Shown piece after piece: positions 18,283 to 25,060 of a stretch of DNA of 64,000 bases. The stretch lies in NCBI RefSeq assembly GCF_024436415.1, contig NZ_JAFMZQ010000001.1, positions 2,480,001-2,544,000 on the forward strand, written 5' to 3'. How positions within the stretch are numbered: position 1 is the stretch's first letter; every line of letters starts with the position of its first letter. The DNA is from Pedobacter deserti. GTDB taxonomy: Bacteria > Bacteroidota > Bacteroidia > Sphingobacteriales > Sphingobacteriaceae. The notes beneath the pieces were generated by a model that saw only the letters and a list, made by a program, of their open reading frames with translations, was not told the DNA's origin and did no database searches. The position numbers were made by a program, and so were the translations under genes.

Positions 18283-19065
18283 ATGCAACTGCAGTTATAT
18301 GATATCAAGCCAAAGCTTGCGCCTTACGTAAAGTCGATTTGTACCATGGAATGCGATGAGGATGCGGATACGAGCCATGTCCGTGTTTTGCCAGACGCTT
18401 GTGTGGAAATTTTTCTTAACTATACAAATCCGCCTGTGGCAGTGATTGATGGGCAATTGTACACGCGAAGCATCGTTACTTTTAGGATGAACCGGTATGC
18501 GGATGTTCGAATGCGAAAAGGGTCGGGCTGTGTCGCCCTGTGCTTTTATCCCGGAATGGCACAGCACTTTTTCAAGGTCCCGATGAGTGAACTAGCCAAT
18601 ACCACTACGCCGCTTTCTGATCTTTGGAAGTTGAACTCCGATATGCTGGAAGAACAACTGGCGCTCTGCAGTTCAGCGCTGGAGAAAGTTAATATCTTGC
18701 AGAACTATCTCATTACACAGCTTACGGGCAGCAAAACGGACGCTGTCTTTGTATATTGTATGAAGCATATTGAACATGCAAAGGGTAATCTTTCCGCGGG
18801 TGACATCAGTGGTCTCTCCGGATTGAGTCAGCGCCAGCTTTCCAGAAAATTTGGTCATAACCTGGGTTTACCGCCGAAGGAGTACCTGCGGGTCACCCGG
18901 TTCATTTACTCTCTACGGCAATTAAAATACTATCCGAATCATTCGCTTACTGAGCTCGCTCATAGATCTGGGTATTATGATCAGGCACATTTTATAAGGG
19001 ATTATAAGGAATTTACAGGGTGTACGCCGGGTGTATTGGTTCGCTCGGATCATATTTTGTATTGA
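18283..19065 (+). CDS. AraC-family transcriptional regulator (DUF6597 type)
   Basis: 260 residues. The N-terminal sensor domain (about 1-130) with LPDACVEIFLNYTNP fits the DUF6597 group; the C-terminal AraC DNA-binding domain spans about 150-255, with helix-turn-helix 1 at LSAGDISGLSGLSQRQLSRKF and helix-turn-helix 2 near HSLTELAHRSGYYDQAHFIRD. It lies 64 bp before a DHFR-like reductase in the same direction, a pairing common in this phylum, so it may control that gene. No effector is apparent. Confidence 0.9.
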   Translation: MQLQLYDIKPKLAPYVKSICTMECDEDADTSHVRVLPDACVEIFLNYTNPPVAVIDGQLYTRSIVTFRMNRYADVRMRKGSGCVALCFYPGMAQHFFKVPMSELANTTTPLSDLWKLNSDMLEEQLALCSSALEKVNILQNYLITQLTGSKTDAVFVYCMKHIEHAKGNLSAGDISGLSGLSQRQLSRKFGHNLGLPPKEYLRVTRFIYSLRQLKYYPNHSLTELAHRSGYYDQAHFIRDYKEFTGCTPGVLVRSDHILY

Positions 19066-19081
19066 TGTCCGTTTTGTACAA

Positions 19082-19110
19082 TTTGCCATGCTTTCGTTGC
19101 CCTACCTTTG
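19082..19110 (+). promoter_or_regulatory. Promoter of the DHFR-like gene
   Basis: TTTG at 19082-19085 and TACCTTTG at 19103-19110 give Bacteroidota -33 and -7 elements with a 17-bp spacer, 19 bp before the ATG. This is one of the cleaner promoters in the window. Confidence 0.6.
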
Positions 19111-19129
19111 AGCTATATATAAAAAAGAG

Positions 19130-19663
19130 ATGAGGAAACTAATTTTAGGATTGGCCGTTACGCTTGACGGTTATATTGAAGGGCCAAACGGTGAATATGA
19201 TTGGTGCTTCACGGATCAGGATTATGGTCTGAATGAATTTTATGAGCGGATCGATGCGATGTTTATCGGGCGTAAAAGCTACGAAACTTTGCAAAAGCAT
19301 GTGGCTGAGCATGGGGGTGAAGCTGTTCCCGGCATGCCTCCGCTTCAAGAATATGTGTTTTCGAATACGCTACAACAGGTGAAAGATGGAGCAGTACTAG
19401 TTTCGGGCGATAGCATGCTCGAAGCACAGCGCCTGAAGGAAATGCCGGGCAAAGACATTTGGTTGTTCGGTGGTGCCTCTCTGAATGAGGTCATGATGAA
19501 GGCTGGGCTAGTGGATGAGTTGTGGTTGTCGGTACACCCGATATTGCTTGGCAGCGGAAGGCCTTTGTTTACCGGACAGGATCATCGTTCGCAGCTTACT
19601 TTGCTGGAAAGTAAGACTTATGAAACGGGTTTGGTATCGCTGCGTTATGATATCTTAAGGTAG
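19130..19663 (+). CDS. Dihydrofolate-reductase-family protein (RibD C-terminal fold)
   Basis: 177 residues with the RibD/YwjB-type reductase fold: MRKLILGLAVTLDGYIEGPN at the N-terminus, FIGRKSYE at about 47-54, KDIWLFGGASLNEVMMKAGLVDEL for NADPH binding at about 108-131, and a final VHPILLGSGRPLF block. These proteins are NADPH-dependent reductases of pteridine- or pyrimidine-like substrates; the physiological substrate is unknown and it should not be taken as folA. It follows the AraC gene and has its own promoter. Confidence 0.9.
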   Translation: MRKLILGLAVTLDGYIEGPNGEYDWCFTDQDYGLNEFYERIDAMFIGRKSYETLQKHVAEHGGEAVPGMPPLQEYVFSNTLQQVKDGAVLVSGDSMLEAQRLKEMPGKDIWLFGGASLNEVMMKAGLVDELWLSVHPILLGSGRPLFTGQDHRSQLTLLESKTYETGLVSLRYDILR

Positions 19664-19671
19664 GGCTTGGC

Positions 19672-19905
19672 TTATAGGGCTTTGATTTCCTTGATGGACA
19701 GCCCGGTAGCCTTGGAGATGTGGGCTTCATCGATGCCTTGCTCCTTAAGGTTTCGGGCGATCTGTAATATGCGTTGTTCCGCTTCTTTAGACGCTTCGTC
19801 AAATGCTTCTTGCGCAGCTTGCTTCTTAGCCCATTCAATCCCTGCGTTCCAGTCAGATTTGGCTCTGAGATCTGAATCGTAAAGTTCCTGTTCTTCTTTA
19901 GTCAT
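19672..19905 (-). CDS. Free-standing Rpn C-terminal domain (RpnS-like small protein)
   Basis: 77 residues starting MTKEEQELYDSDLRAKSDW, the same residue as the internal ATG of both full-length Rpn genes. Residues 1-53 or so are almost identical to Rpn copy 1; the tail EQGIDEAHISKATGLSIKEIKAL is a distinct version of the shared helix-turn-helix-like ending. It begins 13 bp after the stop of Rpn copy 2, on the same strand, so the two could be co-transcribed. The frame is open back to 19992, but that overlaps copy 2 and carries no homology. It lacks the GGAGGT found before the internal ATGs. Either a duplicated 3' fragment or a dedicated inhibitor of the neighbouring nuclease. Confidence 0.65.
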   Translation of the reverse strand: MTKEEQELYDSDLRAKSDWNAGIEWAKKQAAQEAFDEASKEAEQRILQIARNLKEQGIDEAHISKATGLSIKEIKAL

Positions 19906-19918
19906 TTTTGTTGTCTGC

Positions 19919-20125
19919 CTAACTCTGAAGTTTGTGCACTTCTTCCAATGACAAGCCAGTTCCTGCAGAAACTTGCTCCGCGGTAAAGCCACGTTTGAGG
20001 AAGTTAAGAGCTATCCTCAATGTTGCTTCGTGATCGGCCTGCTTCTTAGCCCACTCAATCCCTGCGTTCCAGTCAGATTTGGCTTTGAGATCTGAATCGT
20101 AAAGTTCTTGTTCTTCTTTAGTCAT
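19919..20125 (-). CDS. Possible intragenic short product of Rpn copy 2
   Basis: In frame with the nuclease from the ATG at 20125 to its stop, 68 residues. It has the same GGAGGT with a 7-nt spacer as in copy 1 and the same first 30 or so residues, but a different tail. If made, it would be the cognate short form of copy 2. Confidence 0.38.
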   Translation of the reverse strand: MTKEEQELYDSDLKAKSDWNAGIEWAKKQADHEATLRIALNFLKRGFTAEQVSAGTGLSLEEVHKLQS

Positions 20126-20761
20126 TTTGCTTACCTCCGCAATTTTAAAGATCTTTTGGAAGACTCTTTTGTCGAGGATTGCAGGGATTTTGTCCAGACT
20201 GCTCAGGTTCTTCAATACGTAAAACCATTTGTCCAGATCAGTCTGCAATTCCGCTTCGCTCTTATCAAAGTTAGGCAATTCCAGGAATTTATAACCCATG
20301 CCATTGTGAAAAACCTTGCCGGTCTTAAGATTTGCCAGTTTGATATTATGCAGATAGTCGCAGTCGGATTCCTTGAAAGAAAACTCCATAATTCCGATTA
20401 AATACACTTCGCTTAGGGCTGAGGACCAATTGGAGCTGTCTTTGGCCAGTTGAGAGCTTATCAATCTGGACATGTAAAACACGCAGCGGTCGCTGAAGAA
20501 CTCCTGATCGGTGCGCTGCATTTCAATAATGAACTTTTCTCCATCGGCACCAGTGCAGGTGAGGTCGAAAAGCACTTTTTTCTCTTTTGAACTAGCTCCG
20601 TTCATTTCGGTCGGACTGTAGCTAATGTCGGCAATGACTTTCTCGCCCTCAAAGAGAACGTTTAGAAAGTCGATCATAATGTCTTTGTCGGGTTCGCTCC
20701 CGAAAAGGCGTTTGAAACCAAAGTCGGTAAGCGGGTCGAGGAATCTGGATGTAATTGGCAT
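19919..20761 (-). CDS. rpn: Rpn-family PD-(D/E)XK nuclease, copy 2
   Basis: 280 residues, near-identical to copy 1 through residue about 242, including Asp66 and Glu80-x-Gln82. After WAKKQA the tail switches to DHEATLRIALNFLKRGFTAE and ends TGLSLEEVHKLQS, unlike copy 1. This is a clean swap of the C-terminal end rather than gradual divergence. It also keeps the internal GGAGGT (ACCTCC at 20133-20138) plus ATG at 20125. A free-standing C-terminal domain follows 13 bp downstream. Expected activity is DNA endonuclease, as for the family; no phage or transposon genes lie next to it. Confidence 0.9.
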   Translation of the reverse strand: MPITSRFLDPLTDFGFKRLFGSEPDKDIMIDFLNVLFEGEKVIADISYSPTEMNGASSKEKKVLFDLTCTGADGEKFIIEMQRTDQEFFSDRCVFYMSRLISSQLAKDSSNWSSALSEVYLIGIMEFSFKESDCDYLHNIKLANLKTGKVFHNGMGYKFLELPNFDKSEAELQTDLDKWFYVLKNLSSLDKIPAILDKRVFQKIFKIAEVSKMTKEEQELYDSDLKAKSDWNAGIEWAKKQADHEATLRIALNFLKRGFTAEQVSAGTGLSLEEVHKLQS

Positions 20762-20843
20762 AAGAATTATTTCAGCAAACCTATGCAGATCTTCGCAGAA
20801 AAGCCAAGTTTCAAAATAATAATTATTTGTTCAAAATATTGAT
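20037..20843 (-). repeat. 807-bp direct repeat, copy 2
   Basis: Partner of 15916-16722, same length and orientation. Similarity stops abruptly at the tail swap on one side and in the upstream AT-rich DNA (after AAAATATTGAT) on the other. No flanking target-site duplication was recognised. Confidence 0.9.
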
Positions 20844-20960
20844 GGTCAGCTTATTATATTGACGTATAGCGAGGAGGTGAGATACCGCTATGAGAATGTT
20901 TAAATTTATCGCCATCGCGATTGACCCAATAACTCACGCACAATTGAATTCACGTTTGAG

Positions 20961-20968
20961 TATATTTG
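20961..20968 (+). promoter_or_regulatory. Candidate -7 element of the DinB-like gene
   Basis: TATATTTG matches TAnnTTTG, 20 bp before the chosen ATG at 20989. It supports that start over the upstream in-frame ATG at 20890, which would lie before the promoter. Confidence 0.42.
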
Positions 20969-20988
20969 TTAACCAACAAATCGTTGTT

Positions 20989-21567
20989 ATGAAAAATGAG
21001 TATCTGGAAAGCGTATTAAAGCAGTTTTTGTACTACAAAATGCTGGGCGATAGAACCTTTGATCAGCTTACAGAAGAACAGTTGTTTATGCAGCATAATC
21101 CGGATAGCAACAGCATCGCGACGATCGTTAAGCATATGGCGGGTAATATGCTTAGTCGCTGGACAGATTTTTTAACGACCGACGGAGAAAAGCCCTGGCG
21201 CCACCGTGATGCCGAGTTTGAGAATGATCTGGGTTCAAAGCAAGAGATGCTGAAATTATGGGAACAGGGCTGGATCGTTTTACTGGATAGTCTTGAATCG
21301 CTGTCTGATGAGGACCTTAGCAAGATCGTCTATATCCGTAACGAGAGGCACACCGTGATGGAAGCGATTAACCGGCAATTGGCGCATTATCCTTATCATG
21401 TGGGGCAGATCGTTTTCATCGGCAAAATGCTGGCTTCTAACTGGCAGTCTTTATCTATTCCAAAGGGAAATTCAGCTGCATTTAATGCCGGCAAATTTGC
21501 GCAGGAAAGGCATCGCGGGCACTTTACTGATGAGGTTCTAAATCCGAAGGGCTCTACTGAAGACTGA
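20989..21567 (+). CDS. DUF1572 / DinB-like protein
   Basis: 192 residues starting MKNEYLESVLKQFLYYKMLG. It fits the DUF1572 branch of the DinB four-helix bundle: Gln/Leu-rich helix 1, HNPDSNSIATIVKHMAGNML with a His (about 39-58), and RQLAHYPYHVGQIVFIGKML with the paired His typical of the metal site (about 130-150). Related proteins are putative metal-dependent hydrolases or thiol transferases; the role is unknown. The frame is open to 20890, but the start at 20989 fits the promoter and family length. Confidence 0.85.
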   Translation: MKNEYLESVLKQFLYYKMLGDRTFDQLTEEQLFMQHNPDSNSIATIVKHMAGNMLSRWTDFLTTDGEKPWRHRDAEFENDLGSKQEMLKLWEQGWIVLLDSLESLSDEDLSKIVYIRNERHTVMEAINRQLAHYPYHVGQIVFIGKMLASNWQSLSIPKGNSAAFNAGKFAQERHRGHFTDEVLNPKGSTED

Positions 21568-21621
21568 AATAATCGCTCAACATTAACTGAGCGTCCCATA
21601 CTCGTTGGACCTATTACCTTC

Positions 21622-21885
21622 CTAGTAATGTCCTTTCACAGAAATCACATTGATATTCGAATCTAAGACCTGGTAAACTAATCGGTGTTCAAGATTGATG
21701 GGGCTTGACCAGAGACCTGAAAGACTATGTTTTAATGCTTCTGGACGGCCCGTTCCATAAAAGGGATGACTTTGTAATTCCTGGAATAACTTTAATAGCT
21801 TTTTTAAGATAGTTTTATTGCCGGTTTGCTTAAAATATTCGATCTCAAGTTTGGCCTGATCCGAAAATACTAAGTTATATTCCAT
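21622..21885 (-). CDS. yoeB: YoeB/Txe-family mRNA interferase toxin
   Basis: 87 residues, close to E. coli YoeB (84). It shows the family pattern GTGRPEALKHSLSGLWS (about 44-60), NLEHRLVYQV with the conserved Arg and the C-terminal His-Tyr (GHY, residues 85-87) that form the ribosome-dependent RNase site. It starts inside the stop of the upstream antitoxin gene (TAATG, 1-bp overlap), so translation is coupled. The tryptophan-Ser-Ser where YoeB usually has WSRR is a small departure. Action: cleaves mRNA on the ribosome when the antitoxin is lost. Confidence 0.92.
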   Translation of the reverse strand: MEYNLVFSDQAKLEIEYFKQTGNKTILKKLLKLFQELQSHPFYGTGRPEALKHSLSGLWSSPINLEHRLVYQVLDSNINVISVKGHY

Positions 21886-22097
21886 TAAAGGCCAAGAAAT
21901 TTTTTAAGATCTTCAGATTTTACTTTTGTGGTTTTTCCGGCCTCGAATTCTGCCAAACTAGATTGGACCTTTTTAACAAAGTCCCGATCATAAGGTTCAA
22001 CCTCTTCTTGGGTAAAAGGAACGCCTAAGGCCTTTAGTGCGCTTTTAACTTGTGAAAGTTGCCTTTTATCTCTTGGCTGAACAATAAGTTTTTGCAT
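21885..22097 (-). CDS. Antitoxin partner of YoeB (DUF2683-like)
   Basis: 70 residues starting MQKLIVQPRDKRQLSQVKSA. It does not look like the usual YefM/Phd partner; it matches the DUF2683-type antitoxins, with a short N-terminal strand (DNA-binding or dimer part) and a C-terminal acidic-basic helix ending EDLKKFLGL that would wrap the toxin. I chose the ATG at 22097 over upstream in-frame starts (open to 22166) because the homology and the nearby -7 box fit. Its stop overlaps the toxin start by one base. Confidence 0.8.
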   Translation of the reverse strand: MQKLIVQPRDKRQLSQVKSALKALGVPFTQEEVEPYDRDFVKKVQSSLAEFEAGKTTKVKSEDLKKFLGL

Positions 22098-22101
22098 ATA
22101 A

Positions 22102-22188
22102 CAAATATACGCGATTTTACTGTACGTAGGTCCCATAAGCAAAGTTAAGTATAACATGTAATTCAACCCAACATTTCCAAGGAAATGT
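22102..22188 (-). promoter_or_regulatory. Candidate promoter and inverted repeat upstream of the YoeB module
   Basis: The minus strand has TATATTTG at 22102-22109, only 4 bp before the antitoxin ATG, which would give a leaderless message. Further up, ACATTTCC and GGAAATGT (22171-22188) form a perfect 8-bp inverted repeat around AA, a possible operator. Both are pattern matches only. The remaining bases up to 22375 hold nothing I can name. Confidence 0.35.
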
Positions 22189-22375
22189 GTTATATTAAAA
22201 TATTGATTTACAGCTAAATAAAATGAATTCTATTGAGGTATTTTGAAGAATAACATCTTAGCACCGTCTTTAGAACCATGGCCCCTCTTAACATTATGTC
22301 CTGAAAAAAGTTTACTATTGCGAAACTTTAGTTAAATTTATAAAGGGACAACCCTTAAGGGAAAACGCTAATTAA

Positions 22376-22966
22376 ATGTCTGCTCGACGTGCTTATACTG
22401 ATCTGGAACTGGTGGCTTTGCTGAAGCAGGGCGATGCTAGTGCTATGACCGAACTTTATGAACGGTATTGGGATAAGCTGCTGGCGGTGGCGCTGAATCG
22501 TCTGGAGCATCTGGAGGAGGCTGAAGAGTGTGTGCAGGATGTGTTTCTGAAATTGTGGAAGCTGAGGGATAAACTCGAACTGAAATATACACTCGCTACC
22601 TATCTGGCGGCAGCGGTGCGGTACCGGGTGTATGACTTACTTGCGGGGCAATACTATAAACAAAAGCATGCTACCGGGGAGCTTACGGAGGCAGAAAGCG
22701 GGTTGAGCGATGAGTTATCGGCCGATGCGCAATTGCTGGAGAAGGAACTTCTGGAACAGATCGAAGCATCTGTGCGGCAGTTGCCCGAGAAATGCCGCAT
22801 CGTATATCGTATGAGCCGGGAACAGGGCCTGACGAACAAGCAGATCGCCGAGGAATTAAATATTTCGGAGAAGGCGGTCGAAGCACATATGTCGAGGGCC
22901 TTTAAGGGAATCAGGAACAATTTAGCGGTGGCGGTGCCGATTGCTGTGTTGTTATTGGGAACATGA
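22376..22966 (+). CDS. ECF RNA polymerase sigma factor (SusC/FecR-linked), unit 1
   Basis: 196 residues. Region 2 spans about 25-90 (MTELYERYWDKLLAVALNRL, EECVQDVFLKLWKLRD); region 4 about 135-185 (LPEKCRIVYRMSREQGLTNK, IAEELNISEKAVEAHMSRAF). It ends in a short hydrophobic tail AVAVPIAVLLLGT, common in this Bacteroidota group. Its expected partner is the FecR anti-sigma at 23547, but here a decayed toxin-antitoxin pair in the opposite direction separates them by 580 bp. It would drive the SusC/SusD operon that follows. Confidence 0.93.
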   Translation: MSARRAYTDLELVALLKQGDASAMTELYERYWDKLLAVALNRLEHLEEAEECVQDVFLKLWKLRDKLELKYTLATYLAAAVRYRVYDLLAGQYYKQKHATGELTEAESGLSDELSADAQLLEKELLEQIEASVRQLPEKCRIVYRMSREQGLTNKQIAEELNISEKAVEAHMSRAFKGIRNNLAVAVPIAVLLLGT

Positions 22967-22985
22967 GCTCTTCGAATGAGCCAAG

Positions 22986-23158
22986 TTATTTGCGGTATTT
23001 TCCGCCGGGCTTTCTACTTGTATGAAATACCGCGACGATCAAGATATCATTGGTTTTCTTGTATACTTTGTACACTATAAGATATGGAAAAACATCAACT
23101 TTACTTTCTCTACAGTTTCGCTTTTTAACCTGAGATGAAAGCGAATATTAAAGCTCAT
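22986..23158 (-). pseudogene. Remnant of a RelE/ParE toxin gene (internal deletion and frameshift)
   Basis: The minus strand starts ATG at 23158, overlapping the antitoxin stop (ATGA), and reads MSFNIRFHLRLKSE, a normal ParE-like beginning; that frame soon stops. In the next frame it continues with VDVFPYLIVYKVYKKTND and then LIVAVFHTSRKPGGKYRK to a TAA at 22986, which is the usual ParE C-terminus. The middle of a roughly 95-residue toxin is missing. So only about 14 N-terminal and 40 C-terminal residues survive, in different frames. The toxin should be inactive. Confidence 0.75.
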
Positions 23159-23397
23159 CGGCTTTTCTTAAATAATTTTGCTTTCTGCTTCACTTCTTCC
23201 CAGCTAGATGTTTGGATTTCACCTGACTCATAACCATCAAGACGCATATCAATTTCCCTGAGGACATTCTCATCGTTCCAAAGGTTAATCTGTTCTTTAA
23301 TTTCGTCTTCTACCATCGTATATATCGCCCTCACCTTCTTATCATCTGCGTAGCGAATATAATCGTATAATCGGTCTCGAATTGCTGTAGATGCCAT
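23155..23397 (-). CDS. Orphan antitoxin of a RelE/ParE-type module
   Basis: 80 residues starting MASTAIRDRLYDYIRYADDK. It resembles Bacteroidota addiction-module antitoxins, with an N-terminal dimer or DNA-binding part and a C-terminal acidic helix (LDGYESGEIQTSSWEEVKQK). It appears intact while its toxin is broken, a common end state. It is inserted against the direction of the sigma and FecR genes around it. Confidence 0.8.
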   Translation of the reverse strand: MASTAIRDRLYDYIRYADDKKVRAIYTMVEDEIKEQINLWNDENVLREIDMRLDGYESGEIQTSSWEEVKQKAKLFKKSR

Positions 23398-23546
23398 ACT
23401 GCTAAATTAATAACCAAAAATACACAATATCGAAGTGAAAGTCAACATTGTTGCCGGGTCTCACAGAATGAATTTTTCTAAAAAATTTTCCAACCCGACC
23501 TAGGGTTACGTTATTTTTTGCCGTCTATATAGGAAAGGCAATTTAA

Positions 23547-24794
23547 ATGAACGGCAATTTTAATAGGGCATATGTACAGGAACTGGCTTACAAGTGGAAA
23601 AAGGGGCAGTTGACGGATCAGGAACGGAGGTATTTGCGCGACTGGGATGAAAGTATGCTGGATGATTTGCTGTTATTGCCCGACAGCTCCGGCGGACCGG
23701 ATGCGGTAAAAAGCCGGATGTTGAATAAGGTGCTTGCGGGGATGCGTGCAGAGGCTCGAGGGGAGAGCAAAGAAATTGACGGGAACGGCAATGGACTCAA
23801 GGATAAACAGCCGTATAAACTATGGCCGCGCATTGTAGCCGTGGCTGCCGCTGTGGCGACTATCGTATTCGGGTTATGGTTCTTTAATGACCAATGGGGC
23901 CGTCATTCCGACGACAGGACGAATCTCATGGACTATGCCAATGACGTTGCACCGGGTAATTATGGTGCAACAATTACCCTGGCCGATGGGAAAACGATCG
24001 TATTGGATAGTGAAAAGAAAGGTGTGGTAGTTGGAGCGGAGTTGAGGTACGAAGATGGGAGTGAGGTCACGTCATCTCGAACCGAAGGGAGAGATCTCTT
24101 GAATGACAAGGGGTCCCACGCTGCGCTCGGGATGACGGCTGCGACCGCCAATGGACAAACCTACGCCTTTACATTACCAGATGGAACAAAAGTATGGCTT
24201 AACGCTGCTTCTAAAATAGAATTTCCGATATCATTCAAAGGGTTAGTCAGACGGGAAGTAATAGTGAGTGGCGAAGCCTACTTTGAAGTATTTAGCGATA
24301 AATCTCAACCCTTTGTGGTGAACACCAAAAATTTGAGCAACGGGCTAGACCAGCAGGTGGAGGTTTTGGGTACGCACTTTAACATTAATGCCTATGGTGA
24401 GGACGGCGCAATCAAAACGACCCTGCTTGAAGGAAGTGTTTCCGTTTCGTCATTGCGAGGAGGAACGACGCGGCAACCTCAACTTCTGAAACCCAACCAG
24501 CAATCGGTATTTACCAATCAGATCAACATACAGAACGTAGATGCTGAAAATGCCGTGGCCTGGAAAGAAGGAAACTTTATGTTCGATCATGAAAGCCTGG
24601 AAAGCGCCATGAATAAAATAGCCCGGTGGTACAATGTTCAGTTGGCGTATAAAGACAGCAGCGTGAAGCAGGAAACCTTCTACGGCAAGTTTAGTAGGTT
24701 CGACAAGCTATCGACCACCCTGAAAACCCTGGAACGAACGGGTGTAGTGAAGTTTGAGATTACCGGAAATAAGGTTATAATCGATAAGAAATGA
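23547..24794 (+). CDS. FecR-family anti-sigma factor, unit 1
   Basis: 415 residues. The N-terminal cytoplasmic part (about 1-90) binds the ECF sigma factor; one transmembrane helix (about 92-112, IVAVAAAVATIVFGLWFF); the periplasmic FecR domain with TLPDGTKVWLNAASKIEFP (about 212-231) and VVNTKN; and a C-terminal DUF4974/STN-like domain (about 350-415). It relays ligand binding from the STN domain of SusC (25061) to the sigma factor. Residues about 175-197 are encoded by a 68-bp palindromic insertion (24070-24137) that keeps the frame, lying in the usual loop before the FecR domain. Confidence 0.92.
   Translation: MNGNFNRAYVQELAYKWKKGQLTDQERRYLRDWDESMLDDLLLLPDSSGGPDAVKSRMLNKVLAGMRAEARGESKEIDGNGNGLKDKQPYKLWPRIVAVAAAVATIVFGLWFFNDQWGRHSDDRTNLMDYANDVAPGNYGATITLADGKTIVLDSEKKGVVVGAELRYEDGSEVTSSRTEGRDLLNDKGSHAALGMTAATANGQTYAFTLPDGTKVWLNAASKIEFPISFKGLVRREVIVSGEAYFEVFSDKSQPFVVNTKNLSNGLDQQVEVLGTHFNINAYGEDGAIKTTLLEGSVSVSSLRGGTTRQPQLLKPNQQSVFTNQINIQNVDAENAVAWKEGNFMFDHESLESAMNKIARWYNVQLAYKDSSVKQETFYGKFSRFDKLSTTLKTLERTGVVKFEITGNKVIIDKK
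24070..24137 (+). repeat. REP-like palindromic element inserted in frame in fecR
   Basis: CGTCATCTCGA at the left and TCGGGATGACG at the right form an imperfect 11-bp terminal inverted repeat (one mismatch), with an inner GGGAGAGATCTCTTGAATGA segment. The element is close to 66 bp, a multiple of three, and contains no stop in the fecR frame. The sequence style (GTCAT...ATGAC ends) is that of short intergenic palindromes common in Bacteroidota genomes. Here it lies inside a coding region. Confidence 0.7.
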
Positions 24795-24929
24795 CCGACA
24801 AAAAAGATCATATTATATAACCAAATAAGATAAATCATCTCCTGAATCAACCAATCTGTAAACCTAAACCAACCAAGTCATGAGAGATCAAGAGCACATT
24901 CCCTAGTATAATTTGCAGAAAGCATGCAA

Positions 24930-24965
24930 AATAAAAAACGGACACCGATGGCCGTCGGAGTCCGT
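24930..24965 (-). terminator. Strong hairpin with U-tract on the minus strand, in the susC leader
   Basis: ACGGAC-a-CCGA / TCGG-a-GTCCGT (24938-24965) is a 10-bp stem with one A/A mismatch and a 6-base loop. On the minus strand it is followed by TTTTTT (24933-24938), an intrinsic terminator. No annotated minus-strand gene ends here. On the plus strand it is simply a structured leader before susC. Confidence 0.6.
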
Positions 24966-25060
24966 GTAATGCTGCTTCAGAAACAATTAAACAATTATTT
25001 CGTGAACCGGGTGGTTGCCGCATTCTTGAAAACAAGCAACACCCATAACAGACAAAGTAA

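Noticed and set aside
15747..20843. The Rpn genes as an insertion sequence
   Set aside because: The family is sometimes labelled transposase, but no terminal inverted repeats or target duplications were seen and the fold is a nuclease; kept as duplicated nuclease genes.
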